Made by a program: the position numbers and the translations under genes
Notes under the pieces: generated by a model
The model's input: the letters and a program-made list of their open reading frames with translations, nothing else
What the model was told of the DNA's origin: nothing
Database searches by the model: none
Shown: positions 25,724-34,809 of the stretch, piece by piece
How positions within the stretch are numbered: the first letter of the stretch is position 1
Layout of the letters: each line of letters starts with the position of its first letter
Assembly: GCA_002698365.1 (NCBI GenBank)
Contig: NZWM01000015.1
Coordinates: 1 to 37,574 of the forward strand
From: Flavobacteriales bacterium
GTDB lineage: Bacteria > Bacteroidota > Bacteroidia > Flavobacteriales > TMED113
Direction of reading: 5' to 3'
Length of the DNA: 37,574 bases

Positions 25724-26182
25724 CTAGAATCGAATATTTATATTTAAATAAGGAAATGCTAAAAAATCACCATCTAGCAAATCTGCTTCTTCAACAACAT
25801 GAATATTGCCTCCTGCATTTATAAAGAATACTTTCCAGATTTTTTTTTCAAGTCCAATTGACAAGCAGACAGCATCAGAGTCGCCACTCATGCCGAAGAT
25901 GTTTTGGACAGATATCACAGAATATCCATCGACAAAAGCTCTAAATAAGTATTTTTTATATCCCGCGACAACAGTGTTTAGTGCAAGCATGGTTCCAAAG
26001 CCTATAAAAAGTTCATTGTTTTTATTTTGCAGAATAGATCTGCTATAACCAACAGCACTGAAACCCGTTTTGGAATCTAGTATTCCAATTGAGATGTGAT
26101 GTTTAGGAGGTTTTTGCTTTTGACTTGCAGCAACAAGTGGAAAAAGAAATAATAGCATGAGTATTAATAACAATTTCTTCAT
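25724..26182 (-). CDS. secreted/outer-membrane protein, unknown
   Basis: signal peptide; beta-rich. Confidence 0.65.
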   Translation of the reverse strand: MKKLLLILMLLFLFPLVAASQKQKPPKHHISIGILDSKTGFSAVGYSRSILQNKNNELFIGFGTMLALNTVVAGYKKYLFRAFVDGYSVISVQNIFGMSGDSDAVCLSIGLEKKIWKVFFINAGGNIHVVEEADLLDGDFLAFPYLNINIRF

Positions 26183-26217
26183 ATGATTATAATTATTTTT
26201 TAAATGGAAGAAATTAG

Positions 26218-26709
26218 CTAATCTTTTTTTATCAAGTATTTTTTTTCTACAGACCCATCATCATAGATGTTTAATTGTAAGTTTAGTGTATTTGTTTTTT
26301 GTCCAAGAATAGAATAAGTATGAATAATTTTTCGACTAGTAAAACTCGGATTGTCTAAACTCAAGTATTCTTGGCAAGAACATTCACAGACATCGGACAC
26401 ATTCATCTCCAAATATCCAAAGGGGGTTAAATCTGTATTACAATCCAATGGGATATCAAATGGAAGAAATGCGGAAAGAATACCTGACTCTAAAGTGGGA
26501 ATAAGTTCCGCACATCCTAATAATCCATCTAAAAGTGAGGTGTCACCAAAAATTGAAACTAAATCTATTAATGTTTCATCTAAATCTACACAACCAATTA
26601 CTTGAGTATCATCATAAGTCGGCTCTGTATTTTCAAAATATGATTGTTGAGCCACCCCAAAAAAAGGAATTATTATCATTAGCCACAACACTTTATTTAA
26701 TTTTTGCAT
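26218..26709 (-). CDS. secreted protein with T9SS-like CTD
   Basis: VSDVCECSC; YSILGQKTNTLNLQLNIYDDGSVEKKYLIKKD. Confidence 0.75.
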   Translation of the reverse strand: MQKLNKVLWLMIIIPFFGVAQQSYFENTEPTYDDTQVIGCVDLDETLIDLVSIFGDTSLLDGLLGCAELIPTLESGILSAFLPFDIPLDCNTDLTPFGYLEMNVSDVCECSCQEYLSLDNPSFTSRKIIHTYSILGQKTNTLNLQLNIYDDGSVEKKYLIKKD

Positions 26710-26787
26710 TTGTGTTAGTTTATGGTTTTTTTTAATCTAAAGATAGTTTTTTAGTAACAGAAATGAAATGCCCTGCACTATAGATTT

Positions 26788-28008
26788 TTATTTTACGAGA
26801 TATTTTTTTTCAACGCTACCATCATCATAAACGTGTAGTCGAAACCCTTTGCCTGATAGTTGTCTACCCAAAAGATCTGTTGATTTAATAAGTTTTTTAT
26901 TTTGCACTGCTTCATGAAGTGCTATGCCATCGCAAGCATCACCGATATTATCTAGATCAAAATCTGCTTGATTTGGATTGTAATCTTCAGGACAATTATC
27001 TAGATTGTTGCAAACCCCATCATTATCCATGTCAATAGATGTAATATTCCATTGTTCGAAATTATCAAAAACAATTATTTTTACTGCTTGATGTATTATT
27101 TCTGTCTCATCTTCAGACAGATTAAAGTCTTCATTCAAAGGAATTTCTAATGGGTCTTTTTGAAATAATGTAGTATAAAAACAAACCGCAGCAACATATG
27201 ACCCCAAAAATGACGGATGGCTTCCATCAGGACTATATAATTCAATGTCATATTCATAATCTCTTATATATCGCCATACAGCCCCAACAGGTGATAGTGC
27301 TGCTTCATTTTCATTAGCCATCATTATGTATCTCTCTTGTATTAAGTCATCCATTCCCTCATACGTACATACGGGTGGCCAATTAGCACAATTGCCTTGA
27401 TCTCCATTTTCTCTACCCCAAGTCATAAAAAAGATAGTTTGTCCACAGTTGTTATAATTAGTGATCAGTTCATTTAATTGTGTTGCATATGGAAAAACTT
27501 CTTCTTCTACTTGCCAAAGTGGGAATGCTGGATATTGACTTTGTTCTTGTAAAACCACATAATCCCATTCCCCGTTCATAATTAAATTATTAGAATTACT
27601 GTTGTTGACGTGAGTTTGTAAAGTAGCACCACCAACCAGATTGCTCTCTGTAAATAGATAGTCGCCCATAGAATTAGCAATAGTAGATATCATATTAGGA
27701 AGATTATTGCTAGCGGTGTAGCTATTACCAAGAAATAATATATTTAAAGAGTCTATTTGTTGGGCACAATTTGGTAGTCCTTCTCCAGGACCTAAAGAAG
27801 TGCCAGCTATCTCAATCCCATTTTCATCAACACACCAGCAATAACCCGTGCTCCCCCAGCACTGCATTGGTGAATAAGACCCATCTTCTTCACATTGAGG
27901 AATAAACTCGCCAATTGCACCTGTTGCATTTGCTATGGCATCTAAACAAGGTGTTTGTCCAAAATTTAGAAAAGGAATAAGAACAAAAAACAGCGTTTTT
28001 TTAATCAT
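26788..28008 (-). CDS. secreted thyroglobulin type-1 + SGNH-hydrolase-like + TSP3-repeat protein with T9SS-like CTD
   Basis: ORF track 26788..28044; start likely MIKKTLFFVLIPFLNFGQ; FIPQCEEDGSYSPMQCWGSTGYCWCVDENG; LFLGNSYTASNNLP...DGSHPS; DMDNDGVCNNLDNCPEDYNPNQADFDLDNIGDACD. Confidence 0.85.
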   Translation of the reverse strand: MIKKTLFFVLIPFLNFGQTPCLDAIANATGAIGEFIPQCEEDGSYSPMQCWGSTGYCWCVDENGIEIAGTSLGPGEGLPNCAQQIDSLNILFLGNSYTASNNLPNMISTIANSMGDYLFTESNLVGGATLQTHVNNSNSNNLIMNGEWDYVVLQEQSQYPAFPLWQVEEEVFPYATQLNELITNYNNCGQTIFFMTWGRENGDQGNCANWPPVCTYEGMDDLIQERYIMMANENEAALSPVGAVWRYIRDYEYDIELYSPDGSHPSFLGSYVAAVCFYTTLFQKDPLEIPLNEDFNLSEDETEIIHQAVKIIVFDNFEQWNITSIDMDNDGVCNNLDNCPEDYNPNQADFDLDNIGDACDGIALHEAVQNKKLIKSTDLLGRQLSGKGFRLHVYDDGSVEKKYLVK

Positions 28009-28043
28009 TCCTATAAATTTATTTTTAGAGTTATAGTTGGACA

Positions 28044-28475
28044 CTATTCAAATAAAGAAAATTCTTCAATGCCTGTCGGATAATCAGGAAAAATATTAGA
28101 ATCCCAAGTTTTAGTCACCCACTGATCACAGGTCCCGTCTCCAAAATCAATTGATGCCACCCAAGAATTATTTTGATCATAATACTCAAATAATCCTGAA
28201 ACAGGTGTTGTAATTGTTTTATCCCATTCCTCAAAGTAGCAGTCTATTTTTTCTACAGGATTAACCTCGATTTCTGTATAACCATCTTCTTGCATTGCAA
28301 TTCGCATTTGCATTCCATTATCACAGCATGACATTGTACAATTCTCCTCACAAACACCATCAGTGGAACAACAATGACTATGTCCTTCATGATTATCTCC
28401 TTCTTCATCTTTTTCACAAGATGTAAAGCTAAAGCCCATTAATAATATTATGAATAAATAAGTTATTTTGTTCAT
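28044..28475 (-). CDS. Cys/His-rich lipoprotein
   Basis: start likely MNKITYLFIILLMGFSFTSC; HEGHSHCCSTDGVCEENCTMSCC. Confidence 0.7.
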   Translation of the reverse strand: MNKITYLFIILLMGFSFTSCEKDEEGDNHEGHSHCCSTDGVCEENCTMSCCDNGMQMRIAMQEDGYTEIEVNPVEKIDCYFEEWDKTITTPVSGLFEYYDQNNSWVASIDFGDGTCDQWVTKTWDSNIFPDYPTGIEEFSLFE

Positions 28476-28567
28476 AGTAAAAACAGTATTATAAATTAGC
28501 TTACAAAGATACATTTTTTTTATCGAGAATTACTACTATTTGAATAGTGATGTCTATTATAGATAGT

Positions 28568-30049
28568 TTATAATTCTTGGTAATATATATCAAGAAAATT
28601 AATTCTATTATTTATCCAAGCATTAATATATTCTTGTTCTTCTGTAAGATTAGTGTGTAATCCCCATTTAGTATTTTCGAAATCTAAAATATTGGATTTT
28701 TTTAGTTGATTAAAATTAGTTTCGAAAATGGTTATTAAATTATCTGGGCTTAAAATATTAGTTCTTAATTCAAACCACCGATTTTGCAATCTGGTTTTAA
28801 AATTATTGGGATTCAGCTCAAATAGCCTGCCATATAAGCTATTAGATTGGATATCTTGGTAGCCAACCGCGTCTCCATTCCAAAATCTTCCAAACGACCC
28901 TTCTAAATCCCAAGGAATTATAAATAAAGGGTCTTCTTGTGATTTGCGAGCTAAGAAAGTGTTTTTTCCGGTATTATCAGCTGCTGAAAGCATATTAATA
29001 AATATGTAATAATCAATAAAATTGTCAATATTTATTAATTTACTTATCTCTTCAATAAAAGTATCGTCCTCATAATTTACAACCAAATTCGTTAAATACA
29101 TTAGAGGGTCCCAGTTTATTCTACTTGTTGGTTGCGGGAACTTTTGTTCCCAATTATTCCAGTATTTATTTGTTGATACTGTTTCTTCATACACTGCAAA
29201 TGTCGTTCCATCCCAGGCAACAGCTTTATATAATAATGCATCATCAAAAAACATATCAAGCAACTGACTATTCATTTGTTCGTTTAGACAGTATAAGCCC
29301 TGGTGCTCAGAATTAATAAATAATTCTACAAAATTAGAATGGATGCCATAATTTTTAGTGTTTTCTATTTGTTGCCATATTTCGAAACTTGTTTTGTTTC
29401 GTAATCTAGCATGATCAGCAGACATAGCATCTAACCACCAATCAGAATTCTCTTTTAGACCAAATATTGATTTAGAAACTCGATCATCTGTACGTTGACT
29501 ATTTAAGAAAGAAAATAAAAATGATTTTTTCTCATTCCACTGTGAAGCTTTTCCTTTGTGCTCTATTCCAATATATGATGTCAAAACATCTTCGCTCAGA
29601 GAGGGGTAGTTGATTATTAATCTGGCTAATTTTTTAGGTTCATCAATAATAGTATTATGAGTGAGAACTTGAATGATGGGCAAATTAGTAAATTGTAAAA
29701 TCATGTCATGCTCGATGCCATTCGTGATAACAGAAATCTCATAATCTTTATTAACTTCAATAGCACCCAAATTATTCATGTGATTATTTATTAATAATGA
29801 ATCTCTAAAATAAATTTTAGAATAACTTTGAAATTCTATAAATGCCTCAAAATCACCAATACAATCATATTCAATAGAATATCTTAAAGTATTTGATTTA
29901 CTATCAAATGCACAATCTTTATTGTTAATTTTTAAGATTAAATTCGGTTCCAAAAAATTATTTGGTTCACCATCAAAAATGATTGCTTCTTTATAACAAG
30001 ACTGAAAAAAGAAAATCACGCAGATATAAAGACAAAATGATTTTTTCAT
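28568..30049 (-). CDS. CotH kinase-family protein
   Basis: YIGIEHKGKASQWNEKKSFLFSFLN...LDAMSADHARLRNKTSFEIWQ...VELFINSEHQGLYCLNEQM. Confidence 0.85.
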   Translation of the reverse strand: MKKSFCLYICVIFFFQSCYKEAIIFDGEPNNFLEPNLILKINNKDCAFDSKSNTLRYSIEYDCIGDFEAFIEFQSYSKIYFRDSLLINNHMNNLGAIEVNKDYEISVITNGIEHDMILQFTNLPIIQVLTHNTIIDEPKKLARLIINYPSLSEDVLTSYIGIEHKGKASQWNEKKSFLFSFLNSQRTDDRVSKSIFGLKENSDWWLDAMSADHARLRNKTSFEIWQQIENTKNYGIHSNFVELFINSEHQGLYCLNEQMNSQLLDMFFDDALLYKAVAWDGTTFAVYEETVSTNKYWNNWEQKFPQPTSRINWDPLMYLTNLVVNYEDDTFIEEISKLINIDNFIDYYIFINMLSAADNTGKNTFLARKSQEDPLFIIPWDLEGSFGRFWNGDAVGYQDIQSNSLYGRLFELNPNNFKTRLQNRWFELRTNILSPDNLITIFETNFNQLKKSNILDFENTKWGLHTNLTEEQEYINAWINNRINFLDIYYQEL

Positions 30050-30729
30050 TTTTTAAATGTATATACTGTTTTTAAAACAACAAATGAGTATGGATAATTA
30101 GAGTTTAATTCTTTTTCAAATCCTATTGCCACATCAAACAGATTCATTCTATTGCCTAAGAAAATCCGTATTTTATTAAAATAAGGTTCTCTAAAAATCT
30201 CAAATAATCTAAACAACTCGAATGAACTGTATAGATTATGTTTCTCATTATGTTTAAAATTCAATTTAATTCTGTTTCGAATAGATGATGAATATATTTG
30301 TTGCACATTCCCTGTAAAAAAGAAATTAATATATAAATAAGGATTAATGAATTCTTGTTGAAACCGAAATCGATAACGAAGCCGTAATTTTTTGGTTAAT
30401 TTGTTTTTGTACTCGAAGTCAATGTTGTATCTGACATTGTGTTGCGTCCCATTAACCCTTTTTATATCTAAAATATATCGAATCCCTCCACTCAAATCAA
30501 ATTTTTTATTAATAGGGTATTTTAATTGAGCATGAAGCATATAATCATCAAGTTTTGACGCATCATTAAATGTTCTTGCTTGTGTTTCTAGGGTTATGTG
30601 ATAATTTGATAAAACTTCTTTTTCAAAAGCTATCCCTGCCCAAACTCCAAAATCTCTAATTACTTTTATTTCCTGTGAAAGCAAATTTCCACCATATATC
30701 AATATAATTATAAGTGATATTTTTTTCAT
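30046..30729 (-). CDS. DUF2490-family outer-membrane protein
   Basis: WAGIAFEKEVLSNYHITLETQAR...DLSGGIRYILD; overlaps CotH start by 4 nt (ATGA). Confidence 0.8.
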   Translation of the reverse strand: MKKISLIIILIYGGNLLSQEIKVIRDFGVWAGIAFEKEVLSNYHITLETQARTFNDASKLDDYMLHAQLKYPINKKFDLSGGIRYILDIKRVNGTQHNVRYNIDFEYKNKLTKKLRLRYRFRFQQEFINPYLYINFFFTGNVQQIYSSSIRNRIKLNFKHNEKHNLYSSFELFRLFEIFREPYFNKIRIFLGNRMNLFDVAIGFEKELNSNYPYSFVVLKTVYTFKK

Positions 30730-30759
30730 ATGTTGAGCAGTAGGCTGAATTAACTTTAT

Positions 30760-30936
30760 TTAATCTTTGTTTTGATCGGCAGAACACAAACTGATGCAAT
30801 TTTCGATACTTTCATAGGGCCCATTTACCACTTGAATACACTTAGTGTCGACACAAGCATAACCCCATGTTAAATCGTCCTCCTCATTACAACCAAGAAA
30901 GATACAGAAAACAAATAGTATTAAGATTTTTTCCAC
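30760..30936 (-). CDS. 58-aa Cys-rich lipoprotein (not in ORF track)
   Basis: GTG start: (M)EKILILFVFCIFLGCNEEDDLTWGYACVDTKCIQVVNGPYESIENCISLCSADQNKD*; TATATTTAAAGTGTG upstream. Confidence 0.65.
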   Translation of the reverse strand: MEKILILFVFCIFLGCNEEDDLTWGYACVDTKCIQVVNGPYESIENCISLCSADQNKD

Positions 30937-31038
30937 ACTTTAAATATACATGTTTTTTGCCCCACATAGAAAAATCTAAATCTAATTAATATTACACAAC
31001 ATGTGTAATTGATACAGGTTTTCAGATGAAAAAATTAA

Positions 31039-31446
31039 CTAAAGATGTTTCTTGACTTTATGTTTTAGTACTTTTCGCAATCTTTTGGGGGCATCAATAA
31101 ACCAATTTCCTCTTTTGTTAATTCTTACAAAGAAATCCCTCCCACCATTTGGATTTTCAAATCTTGCTACTACTGTTTGGTTTAAAAAGCCCAAGCCATG
31201 ACTATTAGAAAAATCTTTTTTTAATCGCCATTTATTTTTATTGTAATTATACGCAAAATACATTTGTCTTTTATTGGTTGTCAATTCATTCAGAAATAGC
31301 CCTGCAACTAACCCACCCGTAAATGACATGTTTTTTTGACATGAAAAATGATTACTGTTATGAGGATTTTTATGTTTGTTTTGCGCCCACCCACTTAGTG
31401 AAAAAATAATTAAAAAAATGATTAAAAATAAATGAGATTTTTTCAT
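31039..31446 (-). CDS. secreted basic protein, unknown
   Basis: signal peptide MKKSHLFLIIFLIIFSLSGWAQ. Confidence 0.65.
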   Translation of the reverse strand: MKKSHLFLIIFLIIFSLSGWAQNKHKNPHNSNHFSCQKNMSFTGGLVAGLFLNELTTNKRQMYFAYNYNKNKWRLKKDFSNSHGLGFLNQTVVARFENPNGGRDFFVRINKRGNWFIDAPKRLRKVLKHKVKKHL

Positions 31447-31665
31447 ATTTCGATTGTTTTAGTTAATATCTAATGATTTAATAATCAAAATTTATGCCAA
31501 ACATTAATTTTGGAACTGGCGATGACATTACTGCTAAGCTCAGGGGTTAGATTTTATATGTGCCTATTGATTTGTTTTTAATTTTAAAATCACACAACAC
31601 CCAGCTTATTAGTAATTAATAATTTGGCATTATTTTTGATTTATTTCAAATAGAATATTTAACAT

Positions 31666-31809
31666 ATGAATATTATGAAACATATTTTTAGTGAAAAAAT
31701 TGAATTGGGTGCTTATTATAGTTATGACGAAGAACAAAAAAAAATTTATGATTTTGCCGGCATGAAGCGTGATTTTCAGAATTTATTAGAAAAATTAAAA
31801 AAAGGATGA
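31666..31809 (+). CDS. 47-aa soluble small protein (not in ORF track)
   Basis: MNIMKHIFSEKIELGAYYSYDEEQKKIYDFAGMKRDFQNLLEKLKKG*. Confidence 0.5.
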   Translation: MNIMKHIFSEKIELGAYYSYDEEQKKIYDFAGMKRDFQNLLEKLKKG

Positions 31810-31854
31810 TCCGTATAGATTCATCAAGACGATTAACTCACCAAAATCTATGTA

Positions 31855-32412
31855 TTACTTTTGGATATTATAGTGTAATGTAAATTGTAAAACCGTAAAA
31901 TCTTGCAGCTCACTATTAGAAAAATGACTGATTGAATTAAAATCGGACAATAAAATTCCCAAATTACATGATATATTATTTGTTACATCATAATTGTAAT
32001 CTAAGCCAACATAATAAGATTCATCAAAGTGATCAAACTGATTGCCCTCATTATTTTGATCAAACACATACACCCCCAAAATACCTGTAGATAAATGAAC
32101 ACTATGTTTGCCAGAATAAAACCCAGGCTTAATTCCAAACCCAATATTTTGATGTAGTTCAAATTTAGATAGACGTGTTTTATTTAATACTACTTTTTGG
32201 TTGAGATAAAAAACTTCTAAAACAGTCATAAATTTTCCACTTAATTTAATATTATTTCCATAATAAAGACCAAAGTCCATGTTTTCTCGTTGTGTGCTTT
32301 CAGTACCCTCTGTTAAATTAGCAACAGTTGTGATAGACCCCACACCCAGGTAAAAGTTATGTTGTGTCCAACCGAATAAAGGAATTATAAATATTATCAA
32401 TACTTTTTTCAT
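31855..32412 (-). CDS. outer-membrane beta-barrel-like (PorP/SprF-like?) protein
   Basis: FELHQNIGFGIKPGFYSGKHSVHLSTGILG...YYVGLDYNYDVTNN. Confidence 0.6.
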   Translation of the reverse strand: MKKVLIIFIIPLFGWTQHNFYLGVGSITTVANLTEGTESTQRENMDFGLYYGNNIKLSGKFMTVLEVFYLNQKVVLNKTRLSKFELHQNIGFGIKPGFYSGKHSVHLSTGILGVYVFDQNNEGNQFDHFDESYYVGLDYNYDVTNNISCNLGILLSDFNSISHFSNSELQDFTVLQFTLHYNIQK

Positions 32413-32420
32413 ATCATCAT

Positions 32421-32861
32421 TTAATCATTCATTAAAATTGAATATTGAAAACTATTTTGATTCCAGCTACAGAATGAATTGTTTGCCAATTCTCCCACGA
32501 CAAAATTATTTGTGTGGAAAAGCTCAAAATCTTTATAAGTATTTATTTCTACATTAATACAGCCAAAACCTACGTTATTTTCATAGTAAAACATAACCGT
32601 ATAATTTAAAGATTCTTTATCCCAACCTTTTAAAGGTGTGCCAAATGTACCACTTGGCATATTCATGTTGTCTGATAAGTTTATGATGTAATTATGACCA
32701 GCACTAGAATATAACAAGAATGAACCTGCTGTATTTTGTGGATTATCGATAATTATTTGGTGATGCACAAAAACATGGTCTTCATTAAAACTATTTTCTT
32801 GATCGCTTTCTTCACAACCTAAGAAAAGTATAGCAGCAATAAAAAACAATAGATATTTCAC
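32421..32861 (-). CDS. lipoprotein, unknown
   Basis: MKYLLFFIAAILFLGCEE lipobox. Confidence 0.7.
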   Translation of the reverse strand: MKYLLFFIAAILFLGCEESDQENSFNEDHVFVHHQIIIDNPQNTAGSFLLYSSAGHNYIINLSDNMNMPSGTFGTPLKGWDKESLNYTVMFYYENNVGFGCINVEINTYKDFELFHTNNFVVGELANNSFCSWNQNSFQYSILMND

Positions 32862-32982
32862 GATTATAATATTATGGGGGTTTATGATTTTTTCAATAAA
32901 TATGTTTAGTAAAATTATACTAGTTTTTCATAATATGAAAATATAGTATATTTAAAATTATTTTTTTGGATAACATCAATTT

Positions 32983-33450
32983 ATGAAAAAACTAATTTAT
33001 TTATTTGCCATTCCGTTCTTATTTCTTTTTGTTAGTTGTGGTGATGATGAACACACACATGATCAAATACAGATGGCTTCGTCTGTTGTAACAGTTGATT
33101 GGTATCAGGGCGGATCGACAGACTATCCGATTTGGACAAGTGGTATTGCTTGGCCGTCTATAACAAGTGAGGTTTTAAATAATGGTCTTATTATGGTATA
33201 TGGACAAGCGCCAACTGGGGGTTGGGTCATGTTACCATTTACTTTTGTTTGGGGGGGGTATGAATCATCTATATTGATTACTGTTGGTGTCGGTGAAATT
33301 GTTTTGGAGTGGGTAGATTCGGATTTAATTCAACCAGATTATCCTTTTGTTGAGACTTTTCGTATTGTAGTTATAGAAAATAAATATTTATTGCCTGTAG
33401 ATATTGATTTAAAAAATATTGAAGAGTTAGAAAAATATGCAAAGCATTAA
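32983..33450 (+). CDS. lipoprotein, unknown; contains G8 tract
   Basis: MKKLIYLFAIPFLFLFVSCGDD. Confidence 0.7.
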   Translation: MKKLIYLFAIPFLFLFVSCGDDEHTHDQIQMASSVVTVDWYQGGSTDYPIWTSGIAWPSITSEVLNNGLIMVYGQAPTGGWVMLPFTFVWGGYESSILITVGVGEIVLEWVDSDLIQPDYPFVETFRIVVIENKYLLPVDIDLKNIEELEKYAKH

Positions 33451-33477
33451 CAATATTATGTTATTTAATTCTTACTT

Positions 33478-34809
33478 ATGAAAAAATTTCTTTTTAATTT
33501 GTTATTTCCCCTTTTTCTTTCAGCACAAATAACTTCTTTTGAATTAGTAGCAACATGGTCTATTTATGATATTCAGGATGTGTATACGTTTTCTAGTTTG
33601 CCGGATTATGTCGGGGAAATTAATTACGAAGTAGAAGCGTACAAGGTGTCGTATTTAACTTCTGATGCAAATGGAGATCCTATAATGGCATCGGGAGCTA
33701 TTTTTATTCCATTAGATTTTACTTGTCCAGCGCCCATATTAAGTTGGCAACATGGCACTGTCGTGTCTGATTCAGGCGCACCATCAGAGAATATTGAAAA
33801 TAGTGCTATAGGCATAGTCTCTGCTTCACATGGATATATTGTGTTTATGAGTGATTATTTGGGTTTAGGATCAGGGGAAGGCTTCCACAACTATTGTCAT
33901 GCTCAAACCGAAGCCAGCGCTGTCATTGATTTAATAATTGAGGGAAATATTTTTGTAGAATCACTGGGTTTTGAAACTAATGGACAACTTTTTTTAATGG
34001 GCTATTCTCAAGGAGGGCATGCGACTATGGCAACTGTAAAAGCAATTGAATCAAATGATATTAATTTAGAGATTACAGCATCAGCTCCCATGGCGGGTCC
34101 TTATAGTATGTCTGAGGCTCAGGCCTCAATGCTTAATACAGTATATCCTAACCCGGGATATTTTCCATATGTGCTTTTTGCTTATCAAAATGTTTATGGC
34201 AATTTATATGATAATATTGGCGATGTGCTAAAACCAGAGTTTGATAATTTATTTGAGATGTATGATGGCACATATTCTATGAGTGAAATAAATGAGGAAA
34301 TATGGTCCATTGCCGACAACATATATGATATTGATTCAGAGAATTTCACCCCGTTGGACATGATTGTAGATGATTATTATGCAGATTATCAATCCGATGA
34401 AAGTCATCCTTTTCGATTAGCGCTACAGGAGAATGATCTAATTGATTTTATACCTGAATCACCAATGAGACTTTTACATTGTAATGGCGATGCAGATGTT
34501 TCATATGAAAATGCAGTTATGGCCTATAATGCTTTTGCACCTTTCGCAACAGAGGAACTTGTGTTGTTAGATGGAGGTAACCTCAACCATAGTGATTGTG
34601 CTTTAGTATCAATTATTTCAGCAAAATTATTTTTTGATACTTATGCGAATTTATGCAATCCAACTTTTTTAAATGAATTAAATAGCAATCAATATTTAGT
34701 TAATATTTTTGATGTTTTTGGTAGACCTGTTATTAAACAGGAGCCAAACACCTTATTTTTTAAAGTTCATAGTAATGGATTTGTAGATAAGGTTATTTTG
34801 AATTATTAA
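33478..34809 (+). CDS. secreted alpha/beta hydrolase (lipase-like) with divergent T9SS-like CTD
   Basis: ILSWQHGTVV...FLMGYSQGGHATMATV; C-term IFDVFGRPVIKQEPNTLFFKVHSNGFVDKVILNY. Confidence 0.8.
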   Translation: MKKFLFNLLFPLFLSAQITSFELVATWSIYDIQDVYTFSSLPDYVGEINYEVEAYKVSYLTSDANGDPIMASGAIFIPLDFTCPAPILSWQHGTVVSDSGAPSENIENSAIGIVSASHGYIVFMSDYLGLGSGEGFHNYCHAQTEASAVIDLIIEGNIFVESLGFETNGQLFLMGYSQGGHATMATVKAIESNDINLEITASAPMAGPYSMSEAQASMLNTVYPNPGYFPYVLFAYQNVYGNLYDNIGDVLKPEFDNLFEMYDGTYSMSEINEEIWSIADNIYDIDSENFTPLDMIVDDYYADYQSDESHPFRLALQENDLIDFIPESPMRLLHCNGDADVSYENAVMAYNAFAPFATEELVLLDGGNLNHSDCALVSIISAKLFFDTYANLCNPTFLNELNSNQYLVNIFDVFGRPVIKQEPNTLFFKVHSNGFVDKVILNY

